This document shows positions 8,146-17,707 of a stretch of DNA of 64,000 bases, piece after piece (within the stretch, counting starts at the first letter, position 1; every line of letters starts with the position of its first letter). Position numbers and translations under genes: made by a program. Source of the DNA: Candidatus Poribacteria bacterium (lineage in GTDB: Bacteria > Poribacteria > WGA-4E > WGA-3G); contig JAJEDN010000021.1 in assembly GCA_022821495.1 (NCBI GenBank), forward strand, positions 62,001-126,000. Reading direction: 5' to 3'. Below the pieces are notes generated by a model. That model was not told the DNA's origin. It saw nothing but the letters and a program-made list of their open reading frames with translations, and did no database searches.

Positions 8146-8859
8146 CTATGCCAAGAAACGATGGTAGATGAGCGTAGTGAGGATTTTGTAGCCTGCTTTG
8201 AGGGTCCCGGTGAATGTGCCGGTGATTTTGGAGGTGCCGATGCGCTTGCGATACCGGACGGGGACTTCGCATGCAGGCATCCCTTGTTTCGCGGCTTTGA
8301 GTTGCATCTCGACTGTCCAGCCGAAGGTTTTGTCTTGCATGTTTAGGGCGAGTAAGTCAGCGTATCGGATGGCTCGGAAGGGACCTAAGTCTGTATAGCG
8401 GACACCGAAGAAGTGTCGTATTAGGAAGCAGGCGAGCCAGTTGCCGAAACGTGCTTGTGGTAATAACGCTTCTTTTGCATCGCCTTGGGTTCTGGCACCG
8501 ATGACGAGTGCGGTGCTGCCTTGGAGTATGGGGTGTAGGAGTTGCGACATGTCGGTTGGATAGTCGCTGTAGTCGCCATCGAGAAAGACGACGATATCGG
8601 GAGGTTTGGTCTCAAGTGCGGCGATGCCTGCGAGACAGGCGTGTCCGTATCCGCGTCGTGGTTCGGTTACAACCCGCGCGCCGTTCTGTTCGGCGATTGC
8701 GGTGGTGTTGTCTGTGCAGCCGTTGTCAACGACGATGATTTCTTGGACTGTGGCTTCGTTCTGTGCGTCAAGCGTCCGCACCGTTTGCGGAATATCGTTG
8801 ATGACTTTGGCGATGGCATCTTCTTCGTTAAGGACGGGGATGATGACAGAGACCTTCAT
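8146..8859 (-). CDS. Family 2 glycosyltransferase (dolichyl-phosphate mannosyltransferase-like)
   Basis: A 237-residue GT-A enzyme beginning MKVSVIIPVLNEE, with the nucleotide-sugar and metal motif DGDYSD and a C-terminal segment typical of the DPM1/UppP-glucosyltransferase branch. It would transfer a sugar from a nucleotide donor to a lipid or protein acceptor at the membrane. The ATG at 8859 was chosen because the family begins exactly there; an in-frame ATG 45 nt further upstream would add an unlikely tail. No transmembrane segments are present. Acceptor unknown. Confidence 0.85.
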   Translation of the reverse strand: MKVSVIIPVLNEEDAIAKVINDIPQTVRTLDAQNEATVQEIIVVDNGCTDNTTAIAEQNGARVVTEPRRGYGHACLAGIAALETKPPDIVVFLDGDYSDYPTDMSQLLHPILQGSTALVIGARTQGDAKEALLPQARFGNWLACFLIRHFFGVRYTDLGPFRAIRYADLLALNMQDKTFGWTVEMQLKAAKQGMPACEVPVRYRKRIGTSKITGTFTGTLKAGYKILTTLIYHRFLA

Positions 8860-8882
8860 TGATAAAAAAAGAGAGGAATGAT

Positions 8883-8921
8883 GGAAGGCTGGAAGTATCA
8901 TCACCGATCTTCCAGCCTTCC
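8883..8921. repeat. Inverted repeat of GGAAG type
   Basis: GGAAGGCTGGAAG at 8883-8895 is perfectly complementary to CTTCCAGCCTTCC at 8909-8921, separated by 13 nt. Similar GGAAGGATGGAAG sequence, with a later CTTCCAATCTTCC, occurs at 31860-31995. Confidence 0.6.
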
Positions 8922-8963
8922 GTTCTTCCCTTCACCTTCCTATTATACACCTACGGAGGGGCT

Positions 8964-9971
8964 TCACAACCTTGCAGCGGGTTCCTGGACCGTGTCGAGT
9001 AAGCGTTGGATGACGGTGTCAGAGTCAACGCCTTCAGCTTCAGCGTGGAAGTTGGTTAAGACCCGATGGCGTAAGACTGAAGAGGCGACGGATTTCACGT
9101 CTTCACAAGATGCGTTGAAGCGTCCGCGTAGGATCGCTCGGGCTTTCGCACCGAGGATGAGATATTGTCCAGCACGGGGTCCCGCGCCCCAGCGTACCCA
9201 CTGTTTAACAAAATCGGGGGCATCTTCCTCTTTTGGGCGGGTCGCGCGCGCGATTTTCACGGCATATTGTACAACGTTATCGGCGGCGGGTACACGCCTC
9301 ACGATATTATGGAGTGCGACAATCGCATGTCCGGACAGCGCAGTTTCGAGTTCAGGAATCTCCGCGCCAGTTGTCGCCGAAACGATGTCCGTTTCTTCTG
9401 CTTCTGTCGGGTAGTCGATAACGATTTTGAACATAAACCGATCCAACTGTGCCTCCGGGAGCGGATATGTTCCCTCTTGCTCAATCGGGTTTTGTGTTGC
9501 GAGTACAAAGAAAGGTTGTTCCAATTGAAATTCGTTGCCGCCGGCAGTAACGTGATACTCCTGCATGGCTTCCAAGAGCGCTGCTTGCGTTTTCGGAGGC
9601 GTCCGATTAATCTCATCAGCGAGGAGGATATTCGCGAAAATCGGACCTTGAATAAACCGAATGGAGCGGTGTCCAGTTGTTCGGTCTTCCTCAAGCACAT
9701 CAGTGCCGGTGATGTCGGCAGGCATGAGGTCTGGGGTGAACTGGATTCGCTTGAATTTCAAGTTCAGGATTTGCGCCAAAGTCCGAATCATAAGGGTTTT
9801 GGCAAGCCCGGGGACACCCTCTAACAGGCAGTGCCCACCAGCAAAAAGTGCCATCAACATCTGATTGACAACTTCCTCTTGCCCAACGATCACTTTTTTG
9901 AGTTGCGCCAAGATTAATTCTTGGCTTTCTATTAACTCTTCTATTGCTTTAACTTCTTCTGTTGCTGGCAT
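8964..9971 (-). CDS. MoxR-family AAA+ ATPase
   Basis: A 335-residue AAA+ protein: Walker A region [15 protein letters not shown], Walker B LLADEINR, sensor 1 ATQNP, and the lid domain. MoxR ATPases act as chaperones that help assemble or activate other proteins, often beside DUF58, VWA-domain and transglutaminase genes. Here the upstream neighbour is a transglutaminase-domain protein but DUF58 and VWA genes are absent. The ATG at 9971 is preferred over an in-frame ATG at 10034 because the added residues are polar and unlike the family; AGAGGT lies 12 nt upstream. Confidence 0.9.
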   Translation of the reverse strand: MPATEEVKAIEELIESQELILAQLKKVIVGQEEVVNQMLMALFAGGHCLLEGVPGLAKTLMIRTLAQILNLKFKRIQFTPDLMPADITGTDVLEEDRTTGHRSIRFIQGPIFANILLADEINRTPPKTQAALLEAMQEYHVTAGGNEFQLEQPFFVLATQNPIEQEGTYPLPEAQLDRFMFKIVIDYPTEAEETDIVSATTGAEIPELETALSGHAIVALHNIVRRVPAADNVVQYAVKIARATRPKEEDAPDFVKQWVRWGAGPRAGQYLILGAKARAILRGRFNASCEDVKSVASSVLRHRVLTNFHAEAEGVDSDTVIQRLLDTVQEPAARL

Positions 9972-10039
9972 TTTTTGTTGGTTACCTCTTTTCTGGTTTT
10001 CAGAAGAATAGTTTTCAGTACGATTTTTCTGCAAAAAAT

Positions 10040-10155
10040 CTTTCAGTTATCAGTTTTCAGTTAAGAGAGGTGTTGTGGCAGTGAGAAAATAAAGCGACCG
10101 CCACAAGAAATTAACTAATAACTAACAACTGACAACTAACAACTGACAAACTGAC
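10040..10155. repeat. Degenerate direct repeats of the AACTGACAACT type
   Basis: The gap between the MoxR and DUF3857 genes holds CAGTTATCAGTTTTCAGTT on one side and several copies of AACTGACAACT and AACTAACAACT on the other, plus a TTGTGGC/GCCACAA inverted pair. Short related strings occur at 25175-25215. They have no spacers of CRISPR type. Confidence 0.6.
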
Positions 10156-10160
10156 AACTA

Positions 10161-13145
10161 TTAAAACTCTTGCGTTAATATGAACCGTTTTGTGCCTCGG
10201 TTTGAAGCGATTCTGACGACATCTTTGAGATGCAAGATGGCATCCGGTGTGACCCTTGGGGTCAGAAAACGGATTGTCTGATGCATTTCGGCTTTGCGTT
10301 TGGATTTCGAGTATCGGAGTTGAATTTCCGCAACATCGGTTTTTAGGGTCTGTTCTTCAGGGACAATATCTATCTTAAAAGGTGCTTCCGTACTGACAGT
10401 GATTTTGTCCTCAAGCGTGAGTGCCTTGCCGAGCGCAGCGGGATACATTCGGCGTTCCTCGCTCAGTAATTCGGCGTAAGGATGCTTGACGAGCGGTAAT
10501 TCAAGCACGAACTGGCTGCCGATCGCATAGAGATATTCCTTGCAGCTCCACGTGAGTTCAACCTTCAATTCGCCTTCCAGCGCCGAAAGCTTGGAAACTT
10601 TGAAATCCTCTATTTTGGCGCGAGCGTCCAACTCCAATGCTTTGTGTAGGAACTCCGATCTCTCCTCGGCGGTTTGGAGGTGTCCGAGTTGGCTGCGGAG
10701 TTTCATGTTGAAACTGCCTGTGACCGTCAATTCTTGGCTGACAGAGACGCTCAGGTCTTTTTTCACCTTGACGTGGGTGTGGACGCGTTTGAGGTTCGAT
10801 TTTGCACCGAGAGCGGGGCTCTTCTGAAAGCGGTAGAGGTTATTCTGTAGATCGCCAATATCCTCTTTAGACTTTGGATCGCTTTCGGTTTCCGAGAAAC
10901 GCGGATTGATAATCAGTGTCCATCTATCTTGGTCACCGGCGGGTAGGTCACCGAATGCACACGTCTCGGCAGTCGGGTCAAGCCAGATGAATTCGCCGTC
11001 TTTGTCGCCTTCAACAACGAGGATCATGTGATTGAAATAGGCGAGCGACGGGACTGCCTCGACCTCTGCGCCGCCATCCGGAAGATGGGCGTTAACACCG
11101 CGCGTGTCCCCAGCAGAAATGAGAACAGGATAGGAATTAATGCCTTCAGATGCGAGCATTGTGGAAAGGAGCGTCGTTTTGTCCTTACAATCCCCTGCAC
11201 CTTGCTTCAGAACAAAGTCAGCCGGATAGGGCTTAATCGCCCAAATTCCAAGTTCATAGCCGTAGTACCGGATGTTCGTTGCAACGTATTCATAAAGCCG
11301 TTTTACTTTTTCCTTTCGGGACCAAGCACCACTGAGGAGTTGCTTTGTTCTTTCTTCGATTTTCGGTGTAATCTCATCCTGCTCGCGAATCAGTGTCGCA
11401 TACCACGTCGCCAGTTCATCCCAAGAATTGAGGGAGGAGATGCTGATGTTATAAGCGAGGTCTTGCGGTGCGGGCATCAGGTATTCGTCTTTTAATGGGG
11501 GTACATCTCGCGTTTCAAAGATATAAGTGCGGGTGTAGTTATTTTCTGTCGTTGTGGGTTTAATGTCAAGGAAAGTGCGACTTGATTGGGGATCTGTGGC
11601 GGCCGCGGGTGCCCCTGACACCTGATAATAGAGCTGCTTTTTCTTCGGGATGTGTACTGTGAAGCGATAATATTGTACGGGCTGCTGTCCTTGGAAATAG
11701 ACTTGCCGCCAAAATTCACCGCGCATGACGTGCCCAAGGTTATTTGTGGAGTAGGCGTAGTCTATGATACAGCCGTCGCTAACTGCGGGGAGTGTGAAGT
11801 ACATCAAACGTGCGTCAACGTACAACCCGGCGTCTACAGCACTCGGTGGTGGCACATTGCGTATAATTTCGGCTGTATCGAGTTCAACGATTTTGCCATC
11901 AGGGGTCAAGGTTCGGGCATGATGGATCGTAACATCGTCTCTGCCGCGCATATAGGGGATGCTAACCTCAGCAAGGTCTCTGCCATCTTCATTAAAGATT
12001 TTGGCAACTCGTCGCGTAGAGTAGATGTAGCGACTCTTTTCATCGATATTGATATCAACACTGTCCCAAAGAATGACGGCACCATCATCGGGGAATGCGT
12101 CTTGAGAGGGTAGGTTTTCAATAGCTGCTTGGATCGCTTGTTCGTCTGCTTCGCTAATATAATTATAGGGAAGGCTTGAAGATCTACCATTCTCCTTGTT
12201 GTGTTCATCGGTTTCAGGTGGCACAATAGGTGAGGCATCGCTGAAAGATGGCGGCGTGCGCGGCTGTGGATTTTGCGTGTCAGTTAAAACCTCTGGTTCG
12301 GGCGGTGGACTTTGTAAAGCCGAGCGTCGTGTCCCTAAGAACGTTTTTTCAGCGAGTGTGCCGTCATCTGTTTCTTCGCGGGCGATTGTTAGGTTGCGGG
12401 TAGCGTTTCCGTCGCCGTTATCATCAAGGTGCGGGTGTTCAGATTGGACATTCCCATCTCTTTCATAGAAATCCTTTGTCCGTGTTTGTAGAGAGAGAAA
12501 CGCTTCGAGCAGAGAGATGTCGCCGTTTCTGTCGGTATCGTTTGCTGCAGCGGAAAAGGCATCAACGAAGACATTGCCAAATCCTGCCTGTAGCGAGTAA
12601 CCCTCATTAGGTGAGCTTGAGGTGATAATAATGCGTCCCGGCTTGCTGAGTTGCGGCACAAGTTTACCACTATAAGGGAATCCGAAGATTAAAATTTGAC
12701 GCTCAGCAGGGATGCTATTAATGAGTGTCGCATATTCTGCTTCAGTAATATCCCGTCTGGGTAAATTGAACTTCACGCTGCCTCTACCGGTACGGGATGC
12801 GTGTCCGAGCATGAAGAGCAGAAATTGATCTGAGGGTTGAACCGTCTCAGCGAGTCGCGTGAACGCTGCTAAAACTTGCTCGCGCTTTGATTCAGTATCA
12901 ACAAGTTCCGTCTCACCTGACCCGCCCATATCTTCAAAGAGAAAGGTGATTTGCTCGGAGGTATACCCATACTCGTCGGTAAGCAGTTGATGGAACCGAG
13001 AGGTGGCACTCCAGAAGGCATCATAAAAGGATTTCTCGCCGGCAGCGCCACCGATAATCAGCACATAATCTGCCGCGAATGCTGTTGTAGAAATTAGAAG
13101 CGTTGAGAGAATCAGAATGAATGTTTGGCGAGTTTTCTTCTGCAT
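10161..13145 (-). CDS. Secreted pseudo-caspase / DUF3857 / transglutaminase fusion
   Basis: A 994-residue protein with a signal peptide (residues 1-24). Residues 25-230 resemble the caspase/legumain-like clan CD fold: H115 of the GH motif is kept, but at the cysteine position the sequence reads FGFPYSG, with Pro157 where Cys is expected, so this domain should be inactive. A Pro-rich linker (280-330) leads to DUF3857 (350-570) and a transglutaminase-like core with an intact triad C653 (GDCKDK), H706 (FNHM) and D723 (WLDPT). A C-terminal beta domain follows. It likely acts in the periplasm. It begins 13 nt after moaC and lies just upstream of MoxR. Confidence 0.85.
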   Translation of the reverse strand: MQKKTRQTFILILSTLLISTTAFAADYVLIIGGAAGEKSFYDAFWSATSRFHQLLTDEYGYTSEQITFLFEDMGGSGETELVDTESKREQVLAAFTRLAETVQPSDQFLLFMLGHASRTGRGSVKFNLPRRDITEAEYATLINSIPAERQILIFGFPYSGKLVPQLSKPGRIIITSSSPNEGYSLQAGFGNVFVDAFSAAANDTDRNGDISLLEAFLSLQTRTKDFYERDGNVQSEHPHLDDNGDGNATRNLTIAREETDDGTLAEKTFLGTRRSALQSPPPEPEVLTDTQNPQPRTPPSFSDASPIVPPETDEHNKENGRSSSLPYNYISEADEQAIQAAIENLPSQDAFPDDGAVILWDSVDINIDEKSRYIYSTRRVAKIFNEDGRDLAEVSIPYMRGRDDVTIHHARTLTPDGKIVELDTAEIIRNVPPPSAVDAGLYVDARLMYFTLPAVSDGCIIDYAYSTNNLGHVMRGEFWRQVYFQGQQPVQYYRFTVHIPKKKQLYYQVSGAPAAATDPQSSRTFLDIKPTTTENNYTRTYIFETRDVPPLKDEYLMPAPQDLAYNISISSLNSWDELATWYATLIREQDEITPKIEERTKQLLSGAWSRKEKVKRLYEYVATNIRYYGYELGIWAIKPYPADFVLKQGAGDCKDKTTLLSTMLASEGINSYPVLISAGDTRGVNAHLPDGGAEVEAVPSLAYFNHMILVVEGDKDGEFIWLDPTAETCAFGDLPAGDQDRWTLIINPRFSETESDPKSKEDIGDLQNNLYRFQKSPALGAKSNLKRVHTHVKVKKDLSVSVSQELTVTGSFNMKLRSQLGHLQTAEERSEFLHKALELDARAKIEDFKVSKLSALEGELKVELTWSCKEYLYAIGSQFVLELPLVKHPYAELLSEERRMYPAALGKALTLEDKITVSTEAPFKIDIVPEEQTLKTDVAEIQLRYSKSKRKAEMHQTIRFLTPRVTPDAILHLKDVVRIASNRGTKRFILTQEF

Positions 13146-13158
13146 GCGTATGTCCTCT

Positions 13159-13659
13159 TTAAGGTAGCTGCGTCTCAGCGTCAGCTATAAAATCACCACT
13201 TTTCCCACCCGTCTTTTTCACAAGTTTGACATCACCGATGACCATTTCTCTGTCTACTGCTTTACACATATCGTAGACGGTCAATGCCGCGACTGACACA
13301 GCAGTAAGTGCCTCCATCTCTACACCTGTCCGACCAATTGTCTGGATTTCTGCTTCAATCTCGATGCGTGGTCTATCATCATCTGCGATTGCGAGTTCGA
13401 CGCGAATTGAAGTCAACGCGAGCGGATGACACAGCGGAATTAACTCACCGGTGCGTTTCGCTGCCATGATACCCGCAAGCCGTGCGACTTCTAAAACATC
13501 GCCCTTTTTGATTTTTTGCTCAGCAATTAATCGGAGTGTTTCGGGATGGGCAGTGATATGCCCGCGTGCGATGGCGATGCGCAGTGTTTCTTCTTTGCCA
13601 CCGACATCCACCATCCGTGTATTGCCTTTTTCGTCGAAATGCGTCAAGTGTTTTTTCAT
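13159..13659 (-). CDS. moaC: Cyclic pyranopterin monophosphate synthase
   Basis: A 166-residue MoaC, the second step of molybdenum cofactor synthesis, which turns the MoaA product into cPMP. Diagnostic motifs are all present: [28 protein letters not shown] and TVYDMCKA. Length is normal for the family. No other moa genes are in the window; it sits between a kinase gene and a transglutaminase gene on the same strand, so it is not in a pathway operon here. Confidence 0.97.
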   Translation of the reverse strand: MKKHLTHFDEKGNTRMVDVGGKEETLRIAIARGHITAHPETLRLIAEQKIKKGDVLEVARLAGIMAAKRTGELIPLCHPLALTSIRVELAIADDDRPRIEIEAEIQTIGRTGVEMEALTAVSVAALTVYDMCKAVDREMVIGDVKLVKKTGGKSGDFIADAETQLP

Positions 13660-13698
13660 TTTTTATATGAACGGCAGAGCGGAGTCTGCTTACTACTA

Positions 13699-15333
13699 TT
13701 AAACCGGATGTTCTGTCATGATTTGCTCGTATGTTTCACGGAATCGTTGGAGATATTTTCCTTCACCGTGATAGGCAGCAACATCTTCGGGATGTGGCTG
13801 AATCGGTTCACCGCGTTTCAGGACAGACGCGCTGAACGTTTCAATGTCAAAAGGTTCGTTTTCTGCGTCGTGGAGTGCCTTGATTCCTGCGACGGCGGCA
13901 CCGAGTGCTGCGCCACCTTTTTCTACTGGGAGTGTCGGTCTATTCCAAATCCCGGCAACGCGCCGCATGATCTCAGGACTATCGGTCGCGCCCCCTGTTA
14001 CGAACAGCGGTGCTTGCGTCTGCTTCGTGAAGACAGCGGAATAGATGTAGACAGCGGCGAGGCTTGTCTCAATGATACCGGTATAATCTTCCGCTAACGT
14101 CGGTTGTGCGTTGGATCGGATTAGGTCAAACGCGCCGGAGACCGGAAAAGACTCGGTCTTCGGTTGCCAGAACGTCATAAACTGTCCCGGCGCGGTCTGT
14201 TTCAACGCTGTCTCCGCGGGTGCGTATGCCTCTTTTGCTAAACCGTAATTATTTCTCACCGCATCCCAGACCATAGCACCGTTTGTACGGCACCCGAACA
14301 TAAAAGGACGATTGATGCCGTCATACATAGCGTTGGCGAACCCTTCGGGATCAAGCATTTCTCCATCGGTTGATACCATGTTGACGAAACTGGTGCCGAG
14401 ACTGAGCAGATCTCCGGCGACGGGTACTTTCGCCTGTGGATTGTCCCCGGAACCCGCGATGACGGCGCAGCCTCCATCGAAACCGTATTTTTCTATGTAG
14501 TACGCAGCGAGGGTTCCGACAACAGCATCTGGACGCGCGAGCGTCGGCAATTTCGACTGAAGTGCTTCTACACCGCCAGGTAATCCGTGTGCCGTCGCAC
14601 CCAATAACGCTGGCTCCCACGTCTTGGAGCGATAATTCATGAGCGACATACCGCATCCGTTTCCGTAATCAATAGGTACGTTTGCGTTACCGGTTAGCAC
14701 TGCTGGGATAAAACTGCTAATCAACTGGACTTTTGCGGTTGCAGTGTAGTCTTCGGGAAACTGTTCCGCGACACGCCGGACGACAGTTCCCGTGAACCGG
14801 AGCGGTGCATCGGACCCTGAAAGGTTAATCATCTCCGCTTTCCCGCCGACGCTGTTTCGGACGGCATCGGTCTGTGCGACGGTATTCGCTGTCATCCAGA
14901 TGGGTGCGTTCGGATATGCGAATGCGTCCTTGAGTAGGGTTTGCAGATCCGATGTAGTCGTTTCTCCGGCGTTTTGAACGTTTACGAGTTGTGCGAAAAG
15001 TGTCTCTGCGTCGTTGTTGAGATAGACGTGTCCGTGTTGTTGGCCTGAGGTATTGATGAGTCGGATAGCTGCAAGCGGCACGCCCGCGGCGTGCATATCA
15101 GCGAACAAGGCATCGAGTGAGGCGAGATACATCAACGGCGGTTGTTCGGCTTCGCCTTCTTCTCGTGGCGGTAAGATATAATCCTCTCCGATACCGAAGC
15201 AGTTGGTACGTTCATCTGCACGATAGTCAATTGCGTGTTCAAAACACTTTTCTGCTGTGTCTATATCAATGACGACGGCAGAAAGGCTTTGTGTGCTTGA
15301 ATCTAAACCGAGCGCGAGTCTTTCTCTTGGCAC
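13699..15333 (-). CDS. FGGY-family carbohydrate kinase (xylulokinase-like)
   Basis: A 544-residue sugar kinase. The N-terminal ATPase-fold phosphate motif is LGLDSSTQS, followed by NTSGQQHGHVY, which resembles the substrate loop of xylulose kinases, and a C-terminal FVTGGATDSPEIMRR and AALGAAVAG adenosine-binding segment. The start is GTG with AGGAGA just upstream. It overlaps no gene and follows trxB by 14 nt. The sugar cannot be fixed from sequence alone, though D-xylulose is most likely. Confidence 0.88.
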   Translation of the reverse strand: MPRERLALGLDSSTQSLSAVVIDIDTAEKCFEHAIDYRADERTNCFGIGEDYILPPREEGEAEQPPLMYLASLDALFADMHAAGVPLAAIRLINTSGQQHGHVYLNNDAETLFAQLVNVQNAGETTTSDLQTLLKDAFAYPNAPIWMTANTVAQTDAVRNSVGGKAEMINLSGSDAPLRFTGTVVRRVAEQFPEDYTATAKVQLISSFIPAVLTGNANVPIDYGNGCGMSLMNYRSKTWEPALLGATAHGLPGGVEALQSKLPTLARPDAVVGTLAAYYIEKYGFDGGCAVIAGSGDNPQAKVPVAGDLLSLGTSFVNMVSTDGEMLDPEGFANAMYDGINRPFMFGCRTNGAMVWDAVRNNYGLAKEAYAPAETALKQTAPGQFMTFWQPKTESFPVSGAFDLIRSNAQPTLAEDYTGIIETSLAAVYIYSAVFTKQTQAPLFVTGGATDSPEIMRRVAGIWNRPTLPVEKGGAALGAAVAGIKALHDAENEPFDIETFSASVLKRGEPIQPHPEDVAAYHGEGKYLQRFRETYEQIMTEHPV

Positions 15334-15347
15334 AAGTTTCTCCTATT

Positions 15348-16310
15348 TTAATTCCCCGGATAGGCACGGTTCTCTAATTCTGCGACGAACTTTTCGGCAG
15401 CAATCGCGGCTGCGGCACCTGCACCTGCAGCCGTAATCGCTTGACGGAATACGTGGTCATGTACATCGCCTGCGGCATAAACACCGTTTATATTTGTGCG
15501 CTGCATCTCGTCGACGACGATATAGCCTTGGTCGTCTGTATGTATGACATCTGTGAAGAGCTCTGTGTTCGGGATATGTCCAATAAAAATGAACACACCG
15601 TCAATCGGGAAGAGTTGCGTCTCACCGGTTTTGACATTTTTGAGCGTGGCACCCGTCACTTTGTCTGCGTCGCCGTTAATCTCTTCGACGACAGTGTCCC
15701 AGATGAACTTGATTTTGTCGTTTTTGAAGGCGCGTTCCTGCATAATCTGGCTTGCACGGAGTTGATCCCGTCGATGGACGATATAGACCTCGGAGGCGTA
15801 TTTGGTTAAGAAGATGCCTTCCTCTAATGCTGCGTCGCCACCACCAACGACAATAAGCCGTTGATCTTGGAAGAAGAACCCGTCGCAGGTAGCGCAGTAA
15901 GAGACACCACGTCCGCCGTATTCTGTTTCACCGGAGATGTTGAGTGTACGCGGTGAGGCGCCTGTGCAGATAATCACAGATTTCGCGCGGTATTCTTTCT
16001 CATAAGTCGTAACAGCGAACGGGTGTTGCGAGAAGTCAACGGCGGTTACGGTGTCAAATTTGACTTCAGTGCCGAACTTTTCCGCTTGTTCTTGCATGCC
16101 TTGTATGAAGACGCCTGCTTCGTCACCGAAGAAACCCGGGTAGTTCTCAAGGTCGAGTGTTAAGGAGAGTTGTCCACCGAGTGCGTCCCCTGTGATAAGA
16201 ACAGGTTCAAGCATTGCGCGAGATGTATAAATACCTGCGGCGAACCCAGCGGTGCCGCCGCCAATAATCACTATATTTCGGTCTTCTATGTTGTTTGTAT
16301 TGGTTTCCAT
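15348..16310 (-). CDS. trxB: Thioredoxin reductase
   Basis: A 320-residue flavoprotein: FAD-binding GGGTAGFAAGIY at the N-terminus, redox-active CATC (CATCDGFFF), NADPH-binding GGGDAALEEG with the HRRD 2'-phosphate loop, and the second FAD motif GVYAAGDV. It passes electrons from NADPH to thioredoxin. Length and motif order are standard. No thioredoxin gene is adjacent. Confidence 0.96.
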   Translation of the reverse strand: METNTNNIEDRNIVIIGGGTAGFAAGIYTSRAMLEPVLITGDALGGQLSLTLDLENYPGFFGDEAGVFIQGMQEQAEKFGTEVKFDTVTAVDFSQHPFAVTTYEKEYRAKSVIICTGASPRTLNISGETEYGGRGVSYCATCDGFFFQDQRLIVVGGGDAALEEGIFLTKYASEVYIVHRRDQLRASQIMQERAFKNDKIKFIWDTVVEEINGDADKVTGATLKNVKTGETQLFPIDGVFIFIGHIPNTELFTDVIHTDDQGYIVVDEMQRTNINGVYAAGDVHDHVFRQAITAAGAGAAAAIAAEKFVAELENRAYPGN

Positions 16311-16339
16311 TCTATTTTTTTAATTCCTTTTAAAAGTCG

Positions 16340-16714
16340 TTAGAACGCTTTGAAGATAGCGAGAATGACACCGATAATAGCGACTTGTGCCCCAATCACC
16401 CATCGGAGCGTCGTAATGCCTCCTTCAATGCGGTCGAGGCGTTGCCCCAAAACGCTGACCTCTTCCTTGACTGTGTTCATATCGTTTTTAAGAGTGCTCA
16501 CATCATTCTTAAGAGTGTTCATATCGTTCTTAAGAATGTTTACATCATCCTTAAGAGTGTTCGCATCGTTCTTAAGAACGTTCACATCTTCTTTAAGGGG
16601 ATTCAGATCTTCCTTATCGACTTTAGTATCTATCTTCGCGTCCAGACGATCCAAACGGATGTGTATCTGTTTCAAGATTTCAATCAGAAGTTCGTTGAAA
16701 TTTTTATCCTCCAC
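16340..16714 (-). CDS. Coiled-coil protein with C-terminal membrane anchor
   Basis: A 124-residue protein. Residues 25-90 are a long heptad array (LKNDVNTLKNDMNT and variants), followed by a membrane helix (WVIGAQVAIIGVILAIF) at the extreme C-terminus. It begins with GTG, with AAGGAG 7 nt upstream. Such tail-anchored coiled coils resemble DUF1640-like proteins; function unknown. The heptads are encoded by 21-nt direct repeats, so the length probably varies between strains. Confidence 0.75.
   Translation of the reverse strand: MEDKNFNELLIEILKQIHIRLDRLDAKIDTKVDKEDLNPLKEDVNVLKNDANTLKDDVNILKNDMNTLKNDVSTLKNDMNTVKEEVSVLGQRLDRIEGGITTLRWVIGAQVAIIGVILAIFKAF
16473..16598. repeat. Six 21-nt direct repeats encoding coiled-coil heptads
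   Basis: Six consecutive 21-nt units related to GTGTTCATATCGTTCTTAAGA, each encoding a seven-residue LKNDxNT heptad of the gene on the minus strand. Exact multiples of three heptad-coding nucleotides explain the repeat. Confidence 0.85.
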
Positions 16715-16729
16715 AACATTTCTCCTTAT

Positions 16730-17707
16730 TTAGAAGGGGAGCGGAATGCCGACGCGTTCAGCAACTGTTTTTAACTGTGCCTGATGTCCTTCGCCTACTG
16801 GGATGCCGATGTCAGCCCATTCCTGTTCGCGCTCCGATTCCAAGCCGCCGGGTAGGTCTGCTCGGTCATAACCGGGTGCGGGTTGCATCTGTCGTGCATC
16901 GTGGATGTGTTGATCGATCTCCGCTTTATACTCGTCAATGGGTCGGAATCGGGAAATATCAATCGCTGCAATGAACGCGCCTTGGTTGGCACCTTCCCAG
17001 ATTGTTGGCGGATCTGGCGGCTTATCGAACAGCCAGATGCCTGCCATAAATCCACCGAGTGCATGGCTCACATGACTCAAACCTAACATCTTGAAGAACG
17101 CAGCGGGACTCTGCGCAAATGCTTCTTCTAAAGGCAGTTTGGCATCAATGCCCGTTGCCATATCGACAACTATAGGCGGTTGGTCGCCTGCTGGAATCGC
17201 GAAGCTCATCGGTGAAGCACCGGTTGCAGTGGCGATCGAACCGCCGGGACCGTGCCGAAAACGGTGACAGGAGACCGCAAATCCGACGCAATCCGCTTCA
17301 AGGGCGAGCCGTGTGTATTTGCCCGCGCTTCCGAAATGGAAGTGGTTCCGACTCGTTGCGGCACCTAACCCCATCTCTTTGGCTTTTTCGACCGCTGCCT
17401 GTGCGGCGTGATACGACGCAAAATGTCCCATGCCGCCATCGCCGTCGTAGACGGCGGTTGTTGGGGATTCGTTAATACAGCGAACGTTTGGACGTGGGTT
17501 TACTTTGCCGTCGAGCATCATACCCACATATCCGGGCGTTTGTTGGGTGCCATGACTGAACACGCCGCGCAGATCCGTGAGCACTAATAGGTGCGCGATG
17601 TGCGTAGCGTCTGCTTCTGATGTCCCTGCCTTCTGGAAGGCATCGCTGACGAAGCTTCGCATTACATCTGGCATCACGCGAATAAATTCTTTCGGTACTA
17701 AATTCAT
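16730..17707 (-). CDS. Malate/L-lactate/ureidoglycolate-type NAD(P)-dependent dehydrogenase (Ldh family)
   Basis: A 325-residue member of the Ldh_2 family: DLRGVFSHGTQ near residue 50, ATSRNHFHFGSAGKY (the substrate- and cofactor-binding region with catalytic His), and PIVVDMATG. These enzymes oxidise 2-hydroxy acids with NAD or NADP. The substrate is not predictable by eye. Its start codon is placed immediately after the leader repeat CCGCAAGGAAACTTAAAAAT, which contains the AAGG that would serve as ribosome-binding site. Confidence 0.85.
   Translation of the reverse strand: MNLVPKEFIRVMPDVMRSFVSDAFQKAGTSEADATHIAHLLVLTDLRGVFSHGTQQTPGYVGMMLDGKVNPRPNVRCINESPTTAVYDGDGGMGHFASYHAAQAAVEKAKEMGLGAATSRNHFHFGSAGKYTRLALEADCVGFAVSCHRFRHGPGGSIATATGASPMSFAIPAGDQPPIVVDMATGIDAKLPLEEAFAQSPAAFFKMLGLSHVSHALGGFMAGIWLFDKPPDPPTIWEGANQGAFIAAIDISRFRPIDEYKAEIDQHIHDARQMQPAPGYDRADLPGGLESEREQEWADIGIPVGEGHQAQLKTVAERVGIPLPF

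Noticed and set aside
8134..8346. Long frames opposite the glycosyltransferase and other minus-strand genes
   Set aside because: They are antisense shadows; the minus-strand frames carry the conserved motifs.
10040..10155. Short direct repeats that could suggest a CRISPR array
   Set aside because: Repeats are contiguous or overlapping, with no spacers of uniform length and no cas genes.
16473..16598. 21-nt repeats as CRISPR or a tandem insertion
   Set aside because: They are in-frame codons of a coiled coil.
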